A DNA stretch of 64,000 nt, taken from Streptomyces sp. KL109B (GTDB taxonomy: Bacteria > Actinomycetota > Actinomycetes > Streptomycetales > Streptomycetaceae). Position numbers and translations under genes: made by a program. The notes beneath the pieces were generated by a model. The model ran no database searches, was not told where the DNA came from, and saw nothing but the letters and a program-made list of their open reading frames with translations. Location: NCBI RefSeq assembly GCF_030766935.1, contig NZ_JASERL010000001.1, positions 1,116,001-1,180,000 of the forward strand, given 5' to 3'. This document shows, one piece after another, positions 54,829-63,506 of the stretch; the first letter of the stretch is position 1; every line of letters begins with the position of its first letter.

Positions 54829-54896
54829 GCCGCACCGGCGTTGCGGACTCGGGGCTCTGCCCCGGACCCCGCGCCTCAATCGCCGGCGGGGCTTGT
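54829..54896. repeat. Dispersed GC repeat at the 3' end of the PP2C-like gene
   Basis: GCCGCACCGGCGTTGCGGAC then TCGGGGCTCTGCCCCGGACC and CCGCGCCTCAATCGCCGGCG. Its right part, read on the minus strand, encodes TSPAGD and the stop (54878-54876) of the neighbouring gene. It is nearly identical to the copy inside cvnA. Confidence 0.88.
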
Positions 54897-55700
54897 GGGG
54901 AGCTCCACGTACGCCAAGGTCGCGTCGTCGTGGGTCTTGCCGCGGCGCAGGTACTTACGGGTCTGTTCGTCCGCGTCCTCCAGCGCGCGCACGCGTGACA
55001 CCACCGCCTCCGCCCCCTCCTTGCGTACGAGGGTGAACAGGTCCGCCCAGTCGCCCTCGTGGAACTTCTCCACCCACCGCGTCACCCCGTCCGTCATCGC
55101 GGCCAGCGCCCGCACCTCGGAGCGGGGCAGCGTGCCGGTCACCGCGCGCCGGGCGACCGAGGGGTCCGCGGCGGCCGTGAAGAAGCCGCCCTCCTTGTTG
55201 CGCACGGTGGCGTCGGCCACCTCGTTCGAGACCAGGTTGGCGCGCGGGACCCGGTCGAGGCGGGCGTCGAGCAGCGGTGTGACCGTGCCGTCGGGGGCCT
55301 CGACCAGCAGCGCCGAGTCGGACAGCACCAGATGTTCCACCTGCTCCGCGTCCCAGCGCGCCACGACGACGGTCGCCTGCGGAGTACGCGGGTGAGAAAG
55401 GTCACACGTGTCGCGATGGGCGTCGGCGGTCCGGGCGATCGCCTCGGCGAGGGTGTCGAGCAGGCTCAGATCCCGGCGTGAAACGGACAGTTCGGCCAGC
55501 GCGCCGCCGAGGTGGGCGGTGAACCACGGGACGGAGTGCCGGCAGCCGACGTCGGCCGCCGGGGGAGTGACCCCGTCGAGGACGACGAGCGATCCGCCGT
55601 GCCCTGCGGCCGGTGCGACTACGGAGACGAAGTCCTCGTTCGGTCGGTCGGGGGAGCCCGGCTCGGTGGTCAGTTCGATGCGCATGCGGTCAGTCTGCAT
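54876..55700 (-). CDS. PP2C-like protein phosphatase domain protein
   Basis: A 274-residue protein with PPM/PP2C layout. Early PGSPDRPNEDFVSVV and GGSLVVLDGVTPP supply the metal aspartates (PNED, LDG), the middle is LVLSDSALLVEA, and late MTDGVTRWVEKF and KTHDDATLAYVEL give the TDG and DD motifs. It probably removes phosphate from Ser/Thr proteins, or is a degenerate sensor form. Starts at 55700 and 55685 are both without a ribosome site. The terminal SPAGD and stop come from a dispersed repeat. Confidence 0.78.
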   Translation of the reverse strand: MQTDRMRIELTTEPGSPDRPNEDFVSVVAPAAGHGGSLVVLDGVTPPAADVGCRHSVPWFTAHLGGALAELSVSRRDLSLLDTLAEAIARTADAHRDTCDLSHPRTPQATVVVARWDAEQVEHLVLSDSALLVEAPDGTVTPLLDARLDRVPRANLVSNEVADATVRNKEGGFFTAAADPSVARRAVTGTLPRSEVRALAAMTDGVTRWVEKFHEGDWADLFTLVRKEGAEAVVSRVRALEDADEQTRKYLRRGKTHDDATLAYVELPTSPAGD

Positions 55701-56051
55701 GAGGGGTTCTCAGCAGGGCGCGAGGCGCCGCGAATTGGCGGGCGGCAAGTCGAAGAGGGGCCCTGAGCGCCGGGTTTGCGCGGAATGATCACTTCCGTCT
55801 GAGGTGTGGCGGGGCATCTTGCCAAAGCCCGCCGAAGACGTCCAACCCGCGCGCGGTTCACAGAGGGTGATCAATGCAAGGGAACTTGCTCCCCAACTCC
55901 CGCTCGATGTTCACTCCTTCGGGTGGCGGGCGAGGTGATGGGCGCCCCCTGCTCACCGGCACTGGAAGGGTTCGGAGCCAGAGCAGCCAGGTCATCGGGG
56001 GCGCGCGTGTTGACGGAGCGTCACCCGGACCATGGGTAGGACGAGTCAGGA
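55701..56051. other. Intergenic region upstream of the conservon
   Basis: A 351-base gap between divergent units must contain the cvnA promoter. I see no stable hairpin, small gene or recognisable operator in it; short reading frames here have poor codon bias. Confidence 0.5.
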
Positions 56052-58811
56052 ATGCGAGCATCAGTGGGGAACACCTCCGGCGGGAACGGGGCCAGTGGGC
56101 ATGGTGTGTCGGGTGCTGTGGCCGCCGCACCGGGGTTGACGACTCGGGGCTCTGCCCCGGACCCCGCGCCTCAATCGCCGGCGGGGCTCGAATTGCCCAA
56201 CAGGGGCAAGCGTGCCCGCGTTCGTAGCCGGTTGGTCGTGGCTGTGGCCGTAGTGGCGGCAGCCGTACTCGGGGCCGGGGCTCCCGTCATCGTTGGGGCC
56301 AGTGACCGGGTCGGGGAGTCGCAGACGCTCGTCGACGACGCCCAGCAGACCCAGAAGGCGCTCGCCCTTTCGCACGCGCTCGCCGACGAGCGGGACGAGG
56401 TCACCCGATTCATCGCGGGCGGCCGCCCCAAGGGACAGGGGCTGAGCGAGGAGCGCGGCGCCCGCGTCGACCGGCAGGTCGACGAGCTGCGCGTCGACGC
56501 CCCCGCCGCACTCCGCGAGGACCTCGACCAGGTCGCCGCCGTACGCCGCTCCGCCCTCACCGGCAAGGGCTCCGCCCTGGAGGCCCACACCGCGTACTCC
56601 CGCGCCATCGGCGAACTGCACGCGCTCGCCGAGGACCTGGCCGAGCGCATACCCGTACGGGCGGGCTCCGGTGCGTACGCACTCGCCGACCTGGACCGCG
56701 CCGTCGAACAGGCCTCCGCCGCGCGCGGGCTGCTGCTCGCCGCGCTCGCCGTGCCGCGCACCACGAGCAGCCGCGTCGACCCGGCCACCGGACTGCGCGA
56801 GCCCGCCGTCGGCCAGTCCTCCGCCGCGCGCGGGCAGCGCGACGCGCTCAGCGCCGAGGGCCAGCGGGCCCGGGTGCGCGAGCTGGCCGCGCTCGACGAC
56901 TTCCACGACTCGGGGACGACCGCGGCCGTCAACGCGTACGACTCCACCGTCACGGGACCCGACGCCAGCCGCGCCGAGACGTATCTGAAGCACCTCGCCG
57001 ACGCCCCCACGCTCAGCGCGAGCGAGCTCCGCTACGACCCGAAGAGCGTCGAGGACGCCCTCACCGCCCGCATCGACCTCATGCGCGGCGCCGAGGCCGC
57101 CCTCGGCGACCAGCGCGTCAAGAAACTGGAGCAGCTGCGCGACGACGACGTCACCGCGCTTGAGCTCCGCATCGCCCTGGTCGGCCTCTGCCTCCTCGCC
57201 GCCGTCGGCGTCGCCATGGCGACCGCGCGCTCGCTGACCCAGCCGCTCGCCGCGCTGCGGATCGGCTCCGCGCGTGTCGCGGGCGACCCGGCCGCCGAGG
57301 AACCGGTCAAGTACAAGGGCCGCAACGACGAGTTCGCCCAGGTCGTCGACTCCATCAACGCCCTGCACGCGCACGCCGTCGCCCTCGGCTCCCGTGTCGG
57401 CACCCTGGAGACCGACCGCAAGCACCTCGTCGGCGAGCGCCAGCGGATGGCCGACGAGCGGGACCGGCTGCGCGCCGAACTCGCCGATGCCGCCCGCAAG
57501 CTGGACAAGGCCAAGCACTCGATACACGGCACCTTCGTCAACCTCGCGCTGCGCACCCTCGGCCTCATCGAACGCCAACTCGGCGTCATCGAGGGCCTGG
57601 AGGAGCGCGAGCAGGACCCGGACCGGCTCGCCACGCTCTACAAGCTCGACCACTCCGCCACCGTCATGCGCCGCCACAGCGAGAACCTCCTCGTCCTCGC
57701 CGGCACCGAGCGCGGGGCACAGCACGGCGGCTCCGTGGCGCTCGTCGACATGGTGCGCGCCGCCGTCTCCGAGATCGAGCGGTACGAGCGGGTGCGCATC
57801 GCCGCGCTGCCGCCGCACGCCCACATCGCCGGTTTCGCCGCCGACGACCTCAGCCACCTCGTCGCCGAACTCCTGGAGAACGCCACGTCGTTCTCGCCGC
57901 CGGATGCCTCCGTCGAGGTCTCCGGCTGGCTCCTGGAGAGCGGCTCCGTGATGCTCTCCGTCCAGGACGAGGGCATAGGGATGACCGACGAGCGGATGCG
58001 CGAGCTGAACACGCGGCTCTCCTCCTTCACCGCCGAGGAGGCGCACGACCCGGAGGACGTCGACGGGTTCGGGCTCGGCCTGTACGTCGTCGCCCGCCTC
58101 GCGGTGCGGCACGGCGTACGGGTCCGGCTGCGCGAGCAGAAGCAGGGCGGCGTCGCGGCTGTCGCCGTGCTGCCCGCCTCGCTCTTCGCCGCCGCGCCCG
58201 CGGCCTCGGTGCCGCCCGCCGTCCTGGTCCCCGGCGAGGCACCGGCGGTGCGGCTCGCGGGGTCCGAGGCGGAGGCCAACTCCAATGAGCTGTACGGCCG
58301 TACGGTGCCGGAGCCGACGCCGCCGACGGGCGACCCGCTGATCGAGGCGGCGGAGCACGCGGTGCGTGAGGCGGGGACTCCTGCGGAGACTCCTATGGAG
58401 TCGACCATGGCCCTGGGCGCACCGGTGCCTTCGGAGCCCGAGCCGGCCCCCGCCCCCGTAGCCGAAGTGCCGCACCCGCGTGCGCCGCACGACGAGGGCG
58501 ACGAGCCCGCCGGACACCCGGAACCGGCGCCCGAACCCGCCCCCGCCCCCGAGCCCGAGCAGGCGCCCGCGCCCGAGCCCGCGCCCGAGCGCGTCACCGC
58601 CAAGGGTCTGCCCAAGCGCACCCCGAAGGTGGCCGCCCCCGCCTCCGCTCCGAAGCCGCGCAGCGGCTCCGTCGACGCGGACGCGCTGCGCAAGCGGCTC
58701 GGCGGGTTCCACCGCGGCGCCACCCAGGGCCATCGGGACGTGGCGGCCGAGCTGAAGCAACGTAATCAGGGAGAAGTCGAGGGGGACACAGCCGAGGAGG
58801 CAAGCAGTTGA
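56052..58811 (+). CDS. cvnA: Conservon sensor kinase-like protein (CvnA)
   Basis: A 919-residue membrane protein of the nitrate/sulfonate-sensing histidine-kinase type. The cytoplasmic start (1-~58) includes a dispersed repeat translated as RGSAPDPAPQSPAGLE. TM1 is at ~61-83, an extracytoplasmic helical domain at ~85-375, TM2 (LRIALVGLCLLAAVGVAMATA) and HAMP follow, and the HATPase has N-box HLVAELLENAT, DEGIGM and GFGLGLYV (~590-700). The H-box His is replaced (NLALRTLGLIERQLGVIEGLE), as in conservon kinases. The C-terminus is a Pro/Glu-rich tail. A TTG at 56193, just after the repeat, is an alternative start. It overlaps cvnB. Confidence 0.9.
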   Translation: MRASVGNTSGGNGASGHGVSGAVAAAPGLTTRGSAPDPAPQSPAGLELPNRGKRARVRSRLVVAVAVVAAAVLGAGAPVIVGASDRVGESQTLVDDAQQTQKALALSHALADERDEVTRFIAGGRPKGQGLSEERGARVDRQVDELRVDAPAALREDLDQVAAVRRSALTGKGSALEAHTAYSRAIGELHALAEDLAERIPVRAGSGAYALADLDRAVEQASAARGLLLAALAVPRTTSSRVDPATGLREPAVGQSSAARGQRDALSAEGQRARVRELAALDDFHDSGTTAAVNAYDSTVTGPDASRAETYLKHLADAPTLSASELRYDPKSVEDALTARIDLMRGAEAALGDQRVKKLEQLRDDDVTALELRIALVGLCLLAAVGVAMATARSLTQPLAALRIGSARVAGDPAAEEPVKYKGRNDEFAQVVDSINALHAHAVALGSRVGTLETDRKHLVGERQRMADERDRLRAELADAARKLDKAKHSIHGTFVNLALRTLGLIERQLGVIEGLEEREQDPDRLATLYKLDHSATVMRRHSENLLVLAGTERGAQHGGSVALVDMVRAAVSEIERYERVRIAALPPHAHIAGFAADDLSHLVAELLENATSFSPPDASVEVSGWLLESGSVMLSVQDEGIGMTDERMRELNTRLSSFTAEEAHDPEDVDGFGLGLYVVARLAVRHGVRVRLREQKQGGVAAVAVLPASLFAAAPAASVPPAVLVPGEAPAVRLAGSEAEANSNELYGRTVPEPTPPTGDPLIEAAEHAVREAGTPAETPMESTMALGAPVPSEPEPAPAPVAEVPHPRAPHDEGDEPAGHPEPAPEPAPAPEPEQAPAPEPAPERVTAKGLPKRTPKVAAPASAPKPRSGSVDADALRKRLGGFHRGATQGHRDVAAELKQRNQGEVEGDTAEEASS
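56121..56193 (+). repeat. Dispersed GC repeat inside the cvnA 5' coding region
   Basis: GCCGCACCGGGGTTGACGAC then TCGGGGCTCTGCCCCGGACC and CCGCGCCTCAATCGCCGGCG closely match the copy at 54829-54896. The reading frame passes through without stop, giving about 24 extra residues before the first membrane helix. Confidence 0.85.
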
Positions 58812-59287
58812 CTGCGCTCACCCCTGCCCTCAGTAGCGAGGCACGCAACCTGCACTGGCTGCTGACCGATCTGGTCGAGGAGGTGCCTGGGCTGCAGTCC
58901 GTCGCGGTCGTCTCGTCCGACGGACTGCTGCTGCTCTCCTCCGACCCCGGTCGGCACGACGCGGCCCCCGCGGTCGACCCGAGCCGCGGCCCCAAAGGGT
59001 CGAGCGCCGACCTGGCGGCCATCGTCGCCGGGCTCGGTTCGCTGACCATCGGCGCCGCGAAGCTGATGGACGGCGGAGGCATCAAGCAGACGATGGTCGC
59101 GATGGAGGAGGGCAGCCTCTTCGTCATGTCGATCAGCGACGGTTCGCTGCTCGGCGTGCACGCCGCGGCGGACTGCGACATGGGCGTCGTCGCGTACCAC
59201 ATGGCGCTCTTCGTCGGCCGCGCCGGGCACGTCCTGACGCCCGAACTCCGCAGCGAACTGCGCCAGTCCATGGAGGCCACCCGATGA
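58808..59287 (+). CDS. cvnB: Roadblock/LC7 domain protein (CvnB)
   Basis: A 159-residue roadblock/LC7 protein, the usual GTPase-interacting partner in conservons. The fold is visible in LTDLVEEVPGLQSVAVVSSDGLLLLSS and MDGGGIKQTMVAMEEGSLFVMSISDGSLLGVHAAADCDMGVVAYHMALFV. It starts with TTG 58808, overlapping the cvnA stop (TTGA), behind GAGGAGG. It overlaps cvnC by four bases, so all four conservon genes are coupled. It would form a membrane-associated complex with CvnA and CvnD, in the manner of a G-protein regulator. Confidence 0.92.
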   Translation: MTALTPALSSEARNLHWLLTDLVEEVPGLQSVAVVSSDGLLLLSSDPGRHDAAPAVDPSRGPKGSSADLAAIVAGLGSLTIGAAKLMDGGGIKQTMVAMEEGSLFVMSISDGSLLGVHAAADCDMGVVAYHMALFVGRAGHVLTPELRSELRQSMEATR

Positions 59288-59739
59288 CCCCCGGCATGTC
59301 GAGCAGTACCCCCGGTCACAGTACGAACGGTGCGAACGGTCCGAGCAGGCTCCCCACCCGCGGCGGCGACCGCAGGCCCGCCCGCGTACGCCCCTACTCC
59401 CTGACCGGTGGCCGCACCCGCTTCGGCCATGTGCTGCTCGTGGAGACGTTCATCGCCAGCACCGCGGCGATCGAGGCGCCCGAGGAGCGCCCGGAGCTCG
59501 GCAAGGGCGGGCTCGCCGGCGTCATGCCGGAGATGCGGGCCATCGTCGCGCTGTGCCGCCGGATGCGTACGGTCGCGGAGATCGCCGCGCTGTTGAAGAT
59601 GCCGCTCGGCGTGGTGCGCGTGCTGCTCAGCGACCTCGCCGACCAGGGAAAGATCCGTGTGTACGGAACCGGACACGGCCCAGGCCAGCCGGACCGCGCG
59701 CTCCTCGAAAGGGTGTTGAGTGGACTCCGCCGCCTCTGA
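59284..59739 (+). CDS. cvnC: DUF742 winged-helix protein (CvnC)
   Basis: A 151-residue DUF742 protein. A disordered Ser/Thr/Gly lead is followed by VRPYSLTGGRTR, the hallmark of the family, and a winged helix: MRAIVALCRRMRTVAEIAALLKMPLGVVRVLLSDLADQGKIRVY. Unlike most members it has an insert, ETFIASTAAIEAPEERPELGKGGLAG, between them. The start overlaps cvnB (ATGA), and the end overlaps cvnD by 20 bases. Its role in the complex is not known. Confidence 0.9.
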   Translation: MTPGMSSSTPGHSTNGANGPSRLPTRGGDRRPARVRPYSLTGGRTRFGHVLLVETFIASTAAIEAPEERPELGKGGLAGVMPEMRAIVALCRRMRTVAEIAALLKMPLGVVRVLLSDLADQGKIRVYGTGHGPGQPDRALLERVLSGLRRL

Positions 59740-60349
59740 CCTGCTCGGCGAACTGCCGATAGAAGACGAGCAGTTGCAGGCCTGGCAGACCGACAGGACC
59801 CGGGCCCCGATCGCCACGAAGATCATCGTGGCGGGCGGCTTCGGCGTCGGCAAGACGACCCTGGTGTCCGCCGTGTCCGAGATCCAGCCCCTCGAAACCG
59901 AGGCGCTGATGACCCAGGCAAGCGAGGACACCGACGACCTCACCGCGACGCCGGGCAAGACGACGACCACGGTCGCCATGGACTTCGGCCGCATCACGCT
60001 CGACGACGACCTGGTCCTGTACCTGTTCGGTACGCCGGGTCAGCAGCGGTTCTGGTTCATGTGGGACGACCTCGTGCGCGGCGCGATCGGCGCGGTCGTG
60101 CTCGCGGACACCCGCCGCCTGAAGGACTGCTTCCCCGCGCTCGACTACTTCGAGAGCTGCGGACTGCCGTACGTCGTGGCCGTCAACCACTTCGACAACA
60201 CGGAGAAGTTCGCGGCCGACGACGTGCGCGAGGCCCTCACCGTGCCGCCGCACGTACCGGTGCTGATCATGGACGCGCGGCGTCGGATCGCGGCGATCGA
60301 GACGCTCTTGGCGCTGGTCGGACACGCGCTGGACGCGACACCGGAGTAG
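59720..60349 (+). CDS. cvnD: Conservon small GTPase (CvnD)
   Basis: A 209-residue Ras-like/ATP-GTP-binding protein. The P-loop is GGFGVGKTTL (39-48), switch II is FGTPGQQRFWFMW, and the N/TKxD-like base motif is altered to NHFDN, as in other conservon GTPases. It starts at GTG 59720 inside the end of cvnC. It should cycle between nucleotide states under control of CvnB and CvnA and pass signals to a downstream effector. The next gene, a flavin monooxygenase about 100 bases on, is a plausible partner. Confidence 0.93.
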   Translation: MDSAASDLLGELPIEDEQLQAWQTDRTRAPIATKIIVAGGFGVGKTTLVSAVSEIQPLETEALMTQASEDTDDLTATPGKTTTTVAMDFGRITLDDDLVLYLFGTPGQQRFWFMWDDLVRGAIGAVVLADTRRLKDCFPALDYFESCGLPYVVAVNHFDNTEKFAADDVREALTVPPHVPVLIMDARRRIAAIETLLALVGHALDATPE

Positions 60350-60450
60350 TCCTCTTCGGCCTCTTCGGCCTCGTCGGCCTTCTTCAGGCTCTTCAGAGCA
60401 GGTAAGCCCGCCCCCCCACACACTAGTTACGGCAGTTAAGGCAGTCTCAT

Positions 60451-61707
60451 ATGTCGCGGAAGATACTCGTCGTGGGAGCCGGCCAGTCCGGTCTCCAACT
60501 CGCCCTCGGCCTGCAGACCCAGGGGTACGAGGTCACCCTGATGTCGAACCGCACCGCCGACGAGATCCGTTCCGGGCGGGTCATGTCGACGCAGTGCATG
60601 TTCCACACGGCGTTGCAGCACGAGCGTGACCTCCAGCTCAACTTCTGGGAGTCGCAGGCCCCGAGGATCGAGGGCCTCGGCGTCTCGGTGGCGGCGCCCG
60701 GCTCGCACGACCCGGGTCCCACCCAGCGCGCCATCGACTGGGTCGGCCGGCTCGACGGCTTCGCGCAGTCCGTCGACCAGCGCGTGAAGATGGCCGGCTG
60801 GATGGAGACGTTCGCGCAGCGCGGCGGGCAGCTCGTCATCCACGGCGCGGCCGTCTCCGACCTCGACTACTTCTCCCGTACGTACGACCTGGTGCTGGTC
60901 TCGGCGGGCAAGGGCGAGCTGGTCTCGATGTTCGGCCGCGACGCCGAGAAGTCCCCGTACGCCGAGCCGCAGCGCGCGCTCGCCGTCGCGTACGTGCACG
61001 GGCTCGGGCCCCGGCCGGAGCACCCGGACATGGAAGCGGTGCGCTGCAACCTGGTCCCCGGCGTCGGCGAGCTCTTCGTCATGCCGACGCTCACGACCTC
61101 CGGCCGCGGGGACATCCTCTTCTGGGAGGGCGTCCCGGGCGGCCCGGTCGACGCGTTCAAGGGGGTGAAGGACCCCTCGGAGCACCTTGCGCTCACGCTG
61201 GAGCTGATGGAGAAGTTCACGCCGTGGGAGTACGCGCGCGCCACGAAGGTCGAACTGACCGATGCGAACGGTACGTTGGCCGGTCGTTACGCCCCGACCG
61301 TGCGCAATCCCATTGGCCGCCTGCCGGGTGGCGGGGCGGTGCTCGGCGTCGCGGACGTGGTCGTCGCGAACGACCCGATCACCGGGCAGGGCTCCAACTC
61401 CGCCTCCAAGTGCGCGGCGTCGTACCTGTCCTCGATCGTCGAGCACGGTGACAAGCCGTTCGACGAGGAGTGGATGCAGTCGGCGTTCGACCGGTACTGG
61501 GACACGGCGCGGCACGTCACGAAGTGGACGAACACGATGCTGCAGGCTCCGCCGGAGCACGTCCTGAACCTGATCGGCGCCGGCATGCAACTCCAGCCGG
61601 TCGCCGACCGCTTCGCCAACGGCTTCAACGACCCGTCCGACTTCGAGAACTTCTTCTACGAGCCGGAGAAGACGGGGGCGTACCTGGGGTCGCTGACCGG
61701 GGCGTAA
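60451..61707 (+). CDS. Styrene/indole monooxygenase-family flavoprotein
   Basis: A 418-residue FAD-dependent monooxygenase of the StyA type. The FAD fold is ILVVGAGQSGLQLALGLQTQGYEVTL (residues ~5-30). DLVLVSAGKGEL follows, then the late FAD-ribityl region GVADVVVANDPITGQGSNSASKCAASYL. Length and motifs fit two-component epoxidases that take FADH2 from a separate reductase; no reductase gene is nearby. AAGG is nine bases upstream of ATG 60451. It follows the conservon in the same direction, possibly on the same transcript. Substrate unknown; indole or styrene-like aromatics are only the family precedent. Confidence 0.85.
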   Translation: MSRKILVVGAGQSGLQLALGLQTQGYEVTLMSNRTADEIRSGRVMSTQCMFHTALQHERDLQLNFWESQAPRIEGLGVSVAAPGSHDPGPTQRAIDWVGRLDGFAQSVDQRVKMAGWMETFAQRGGQLVIHGAAVSDLDYFSRTYDLVLVSAGKGELVSMFGRDAEKSPYAEPQRALAVAYVHGLGPRPEHPDMEAVRCNLVPGVGELFVMPTLTTSGRGDILFWEGVPGGPVDAFKGVKDPSEHLALTLELMEKFTPWEYARATKVELTDANGTLAGRYAPTVRNPIGRLPGGGAVLGVADVVVANDPITGQGSNSASKCAASYLSSIVEHGDKPFDEEWMQSAFDRYWDTARHVTKWTNTMLQAPPEHVLNLIGAGMQLQPVADRFANGFNDPSDFENFFYEPEKTGAYLGSLTGA

Positions 61708-61760
61708 CCGCTCCGCGGGTGGGCGGGCGCTTCCTGTCCCGCCTACCCGGGGTCGACGCC

Positions 61761-61809
61761 TCGGGGCTCTGCCCCGGACCCCGCTGCTCAATCGCCGCAG
61801 GGGCTTGAT
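61761..61809. repeat. Dispersed GC repeat between monooxygenase and NlpC/P60 genes
   Basis: TCGGGGCTCTGCCCCGGACC then CCGCTGCTCAATCGCCGCAG and GGGCTTGA, in the gap between two convergent genes. Confidence 0.85.
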
Positions 61810-61839
61810 TTACGCCCACTCGCCACCGCCTTGGGCAAC

Positions 61840-63006
61840 CTACCGGCCCCCCGACGGCGCCCCCGCCGCCCCGTAGCCCCCGTCACCCCCGTCCATCGCC
61901 CCGTCCGGCAGGACCGGCGCCCGGTAGCCCGACATCGGCGACGCCCCCGGGTCCGGGCGGACCGCGCCGAGGAGGGGGTTCGCCGCGATGGGGGAGACCT
62001 TGACGCGGGTGCCGGGGCGGGGGGCCTGGATCACCATGCCGTCGCCGAGGTACATCGCCACGTGCGTGGCCTTGGGGAAGTAGACGACCAGGTCGCCGGG
62101 GCGCAGCTCCGACACCGGCACCCGCGGCAGCGAAGCCCACTGCTCCTGCGACGTCCGCGGAATCTCCCGCCCCGCCCGCGCCCACGCCCGCGACGTGAGG
62201 CCGGAGCAGTCGAAGGAGTCGGGGCCCTCGGCGCCCCACACATACGGCTTGCCGATCTGTTGGACCGCGTACGAGAGCGCCTCGTCGCCCGCCTCCGAGG
62301 GCGCCTTCCCGGCCGAGGAACCGAGCGCGCCGGACTCCATGAACGCCCGCTGCGCACGGGCCGTCCCCTGCTCCTCCAGGCGCGCCACATCGGCGAGTTG
62401 CCCGGCGCTCAACGACGCGAGCAGCGCCTCGACCTCCTTCAGACGGTCCCGTACCGCGTCCCGGTCCTTCTTCTGCCGCTTCGCGACCCGCAGTTGCGCG
62501 TCCAGCGCGCCCCGCGCCTTCGTCGCCAGCGCGTCGGCCTTCTTCTCCCGGCCCGTGAGCCGTTCCACGGTCGCCTGCTGCTCGCGTGCGGCGCGCCGCA
62601 TCACCCGCCCCTGGTCGAGCGCCTGCTGCGGATCGCGCGCGAGCAGGAGTCGTACGTAGGGGGAGATCTCGCTCCGGCCCTGGTACTGCTGGCGGGCCAG
62701 CCGTCCCGCGTCGAGGCGGCTCGACGAGAGCGAGGACCGCGCGGCGGTCAGCTTCTTCGTCAGCGCGTCCGCTTTCTCGCGGCGTTCCTTCAGCGTCTCG
62801 GCCGTCGCGTTGTACGTCTCGGTGGCCTCCTCGGTCTGCTGGTACAACCGCTGGAGATCCGCGAGGAGTTCGGAGACGGACCGCTCACTGCCGGGCCCGG
62901 GCGCCGGCCCCGGGGCCGCGCTCGCGGGCGGCGGCCCCGTGAGCACCCCCGTGAGCACCCCCGTCACGGCCACCGTGCACGCCCACCTCACACACCTGCC
63001 TGACAC
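61840..63006 (-). CDS. Secreted NlpC/P60 peptidoglycan hydrolase (RipA-like)
   Basis: A 388-residue secreted endopeptidase. The signal peptide (CVRWACTVAVTGVLTGVLTGPPPASAAP) is followed by a long coiled coil (~45-235, LADLQRLYQQTEEATETYNATAETLKERREKADAL) and the NlpC/P60 domain with catalytic Cys in DSFDCSGLTSRAW and His in KATHVAMYLGDGMVIQAP. It ends in a Gly/Pro-rich tail. GGAGGTGATC precedes GTG 63006, so the longer frame is rejected. It cleaves stem peptides in cell-wall remodelling, as for related Streptomyces SwlA/Rpf-linked enzymes. Confidence 0.92.
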   Translation of the reverse strand: MSGRCVRWACTVAVTGVLTGVLTGPPPASAAPGPAPGPGSERSVSELLADLQRLYQQTEEATETYNATAETLKERREKADALTKKLTAARSSLSSSRLDAGRLARQQYQGRSEISPYVRLLLARDPQQALDQGRVMRRAAREQQATVERLTGREKKADALATKARGALDAQLRVAKRQKKDRDAVRDRLKEVEALLASLSAGQLADVARLEEQGTARAQRAFMESGALGSSAGKAPSEAGDEALSYAVQQIGKPYVWGAEGPDSFDCSGLTSRAWARAGREIPRTSQEQWASLPRVPVSELRPGDLVVYFPKATHVAMYLGDGMVIQAPRPGTRVKVSPIAANPLLGAVRPDPGASPMSGYRAPVLPDGAMDGGDGGYGAAGAPSGGR

Positions 63007-63166
63007 CTGATCACCTCCGGTGCGGGCCAACCCCTGTGCCCCGCACCGTGAACATGAACAGAAAGGCGCCCCGCGCACCCCTCGGGCTGCTCGCTTCGGC
63101 CCAACCCCGCAACCCGTCCGGTGCCCGTCCGCTGCCCGCCCGGCGAGCCCCCTTTACGCCTCGGGT

Positions 63167-63445
63167 CTACGCCTCGGGCGACCCGGTCTTCGACCACGGC
63201 CACTTCACGGTCCGCTCGACCTTCCCGTCGGGCCGGTACGCGTACCGCCACCTCTGAACGAGCCGCACGGCCTTCCCGTCGGGCACGGGCTCACGTACGT
63301 ACACGAGAACGGTGTCGGGGCCTTTGTCCGGGTCCGGCACCGGCACCTTGTACACCTTGGGCGGATTCCCGGTCGCGGTGGTGAGGACGGGCAGCGTCCG
63401 CCCGTCGAGGGGGCCGCCGACGAACGGGATGTCTTCGCTCTTCAC
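63167..63445 (-). CDS. Conserved hypothetical protein
   Basis: A 92-residue protein with PFVGGPLDGRTLPV near the start and VRLVQRWRYAYRPDGKVERTVKWPWSKTG at the end. It is probably a small beta protein. The GGPLDG motif is seen in many short actinobacterial and phage proteins of unknown role. It starts with GTG 63445 with a weak ribosome site. It lies between the NlpC/P60 and TetR genes in the same direction. No function is assigned. Confidence 0.65.
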   Translation of the reverse strand: MKSEDIPFVGGPLDGRTLPVLTTATGNPPKVYKVPVPDPDKGPDTVLVYVREPVPDGKAVRLVQRWRYAYRPDGKVERTVKWPWSKTGSPEA

Positions 63446-63506
63446 GCCTACAAGTAACGCACACGCATACGCCCACGCCCACGCACATGCCCGCTCGCGC
63501 CACAGA

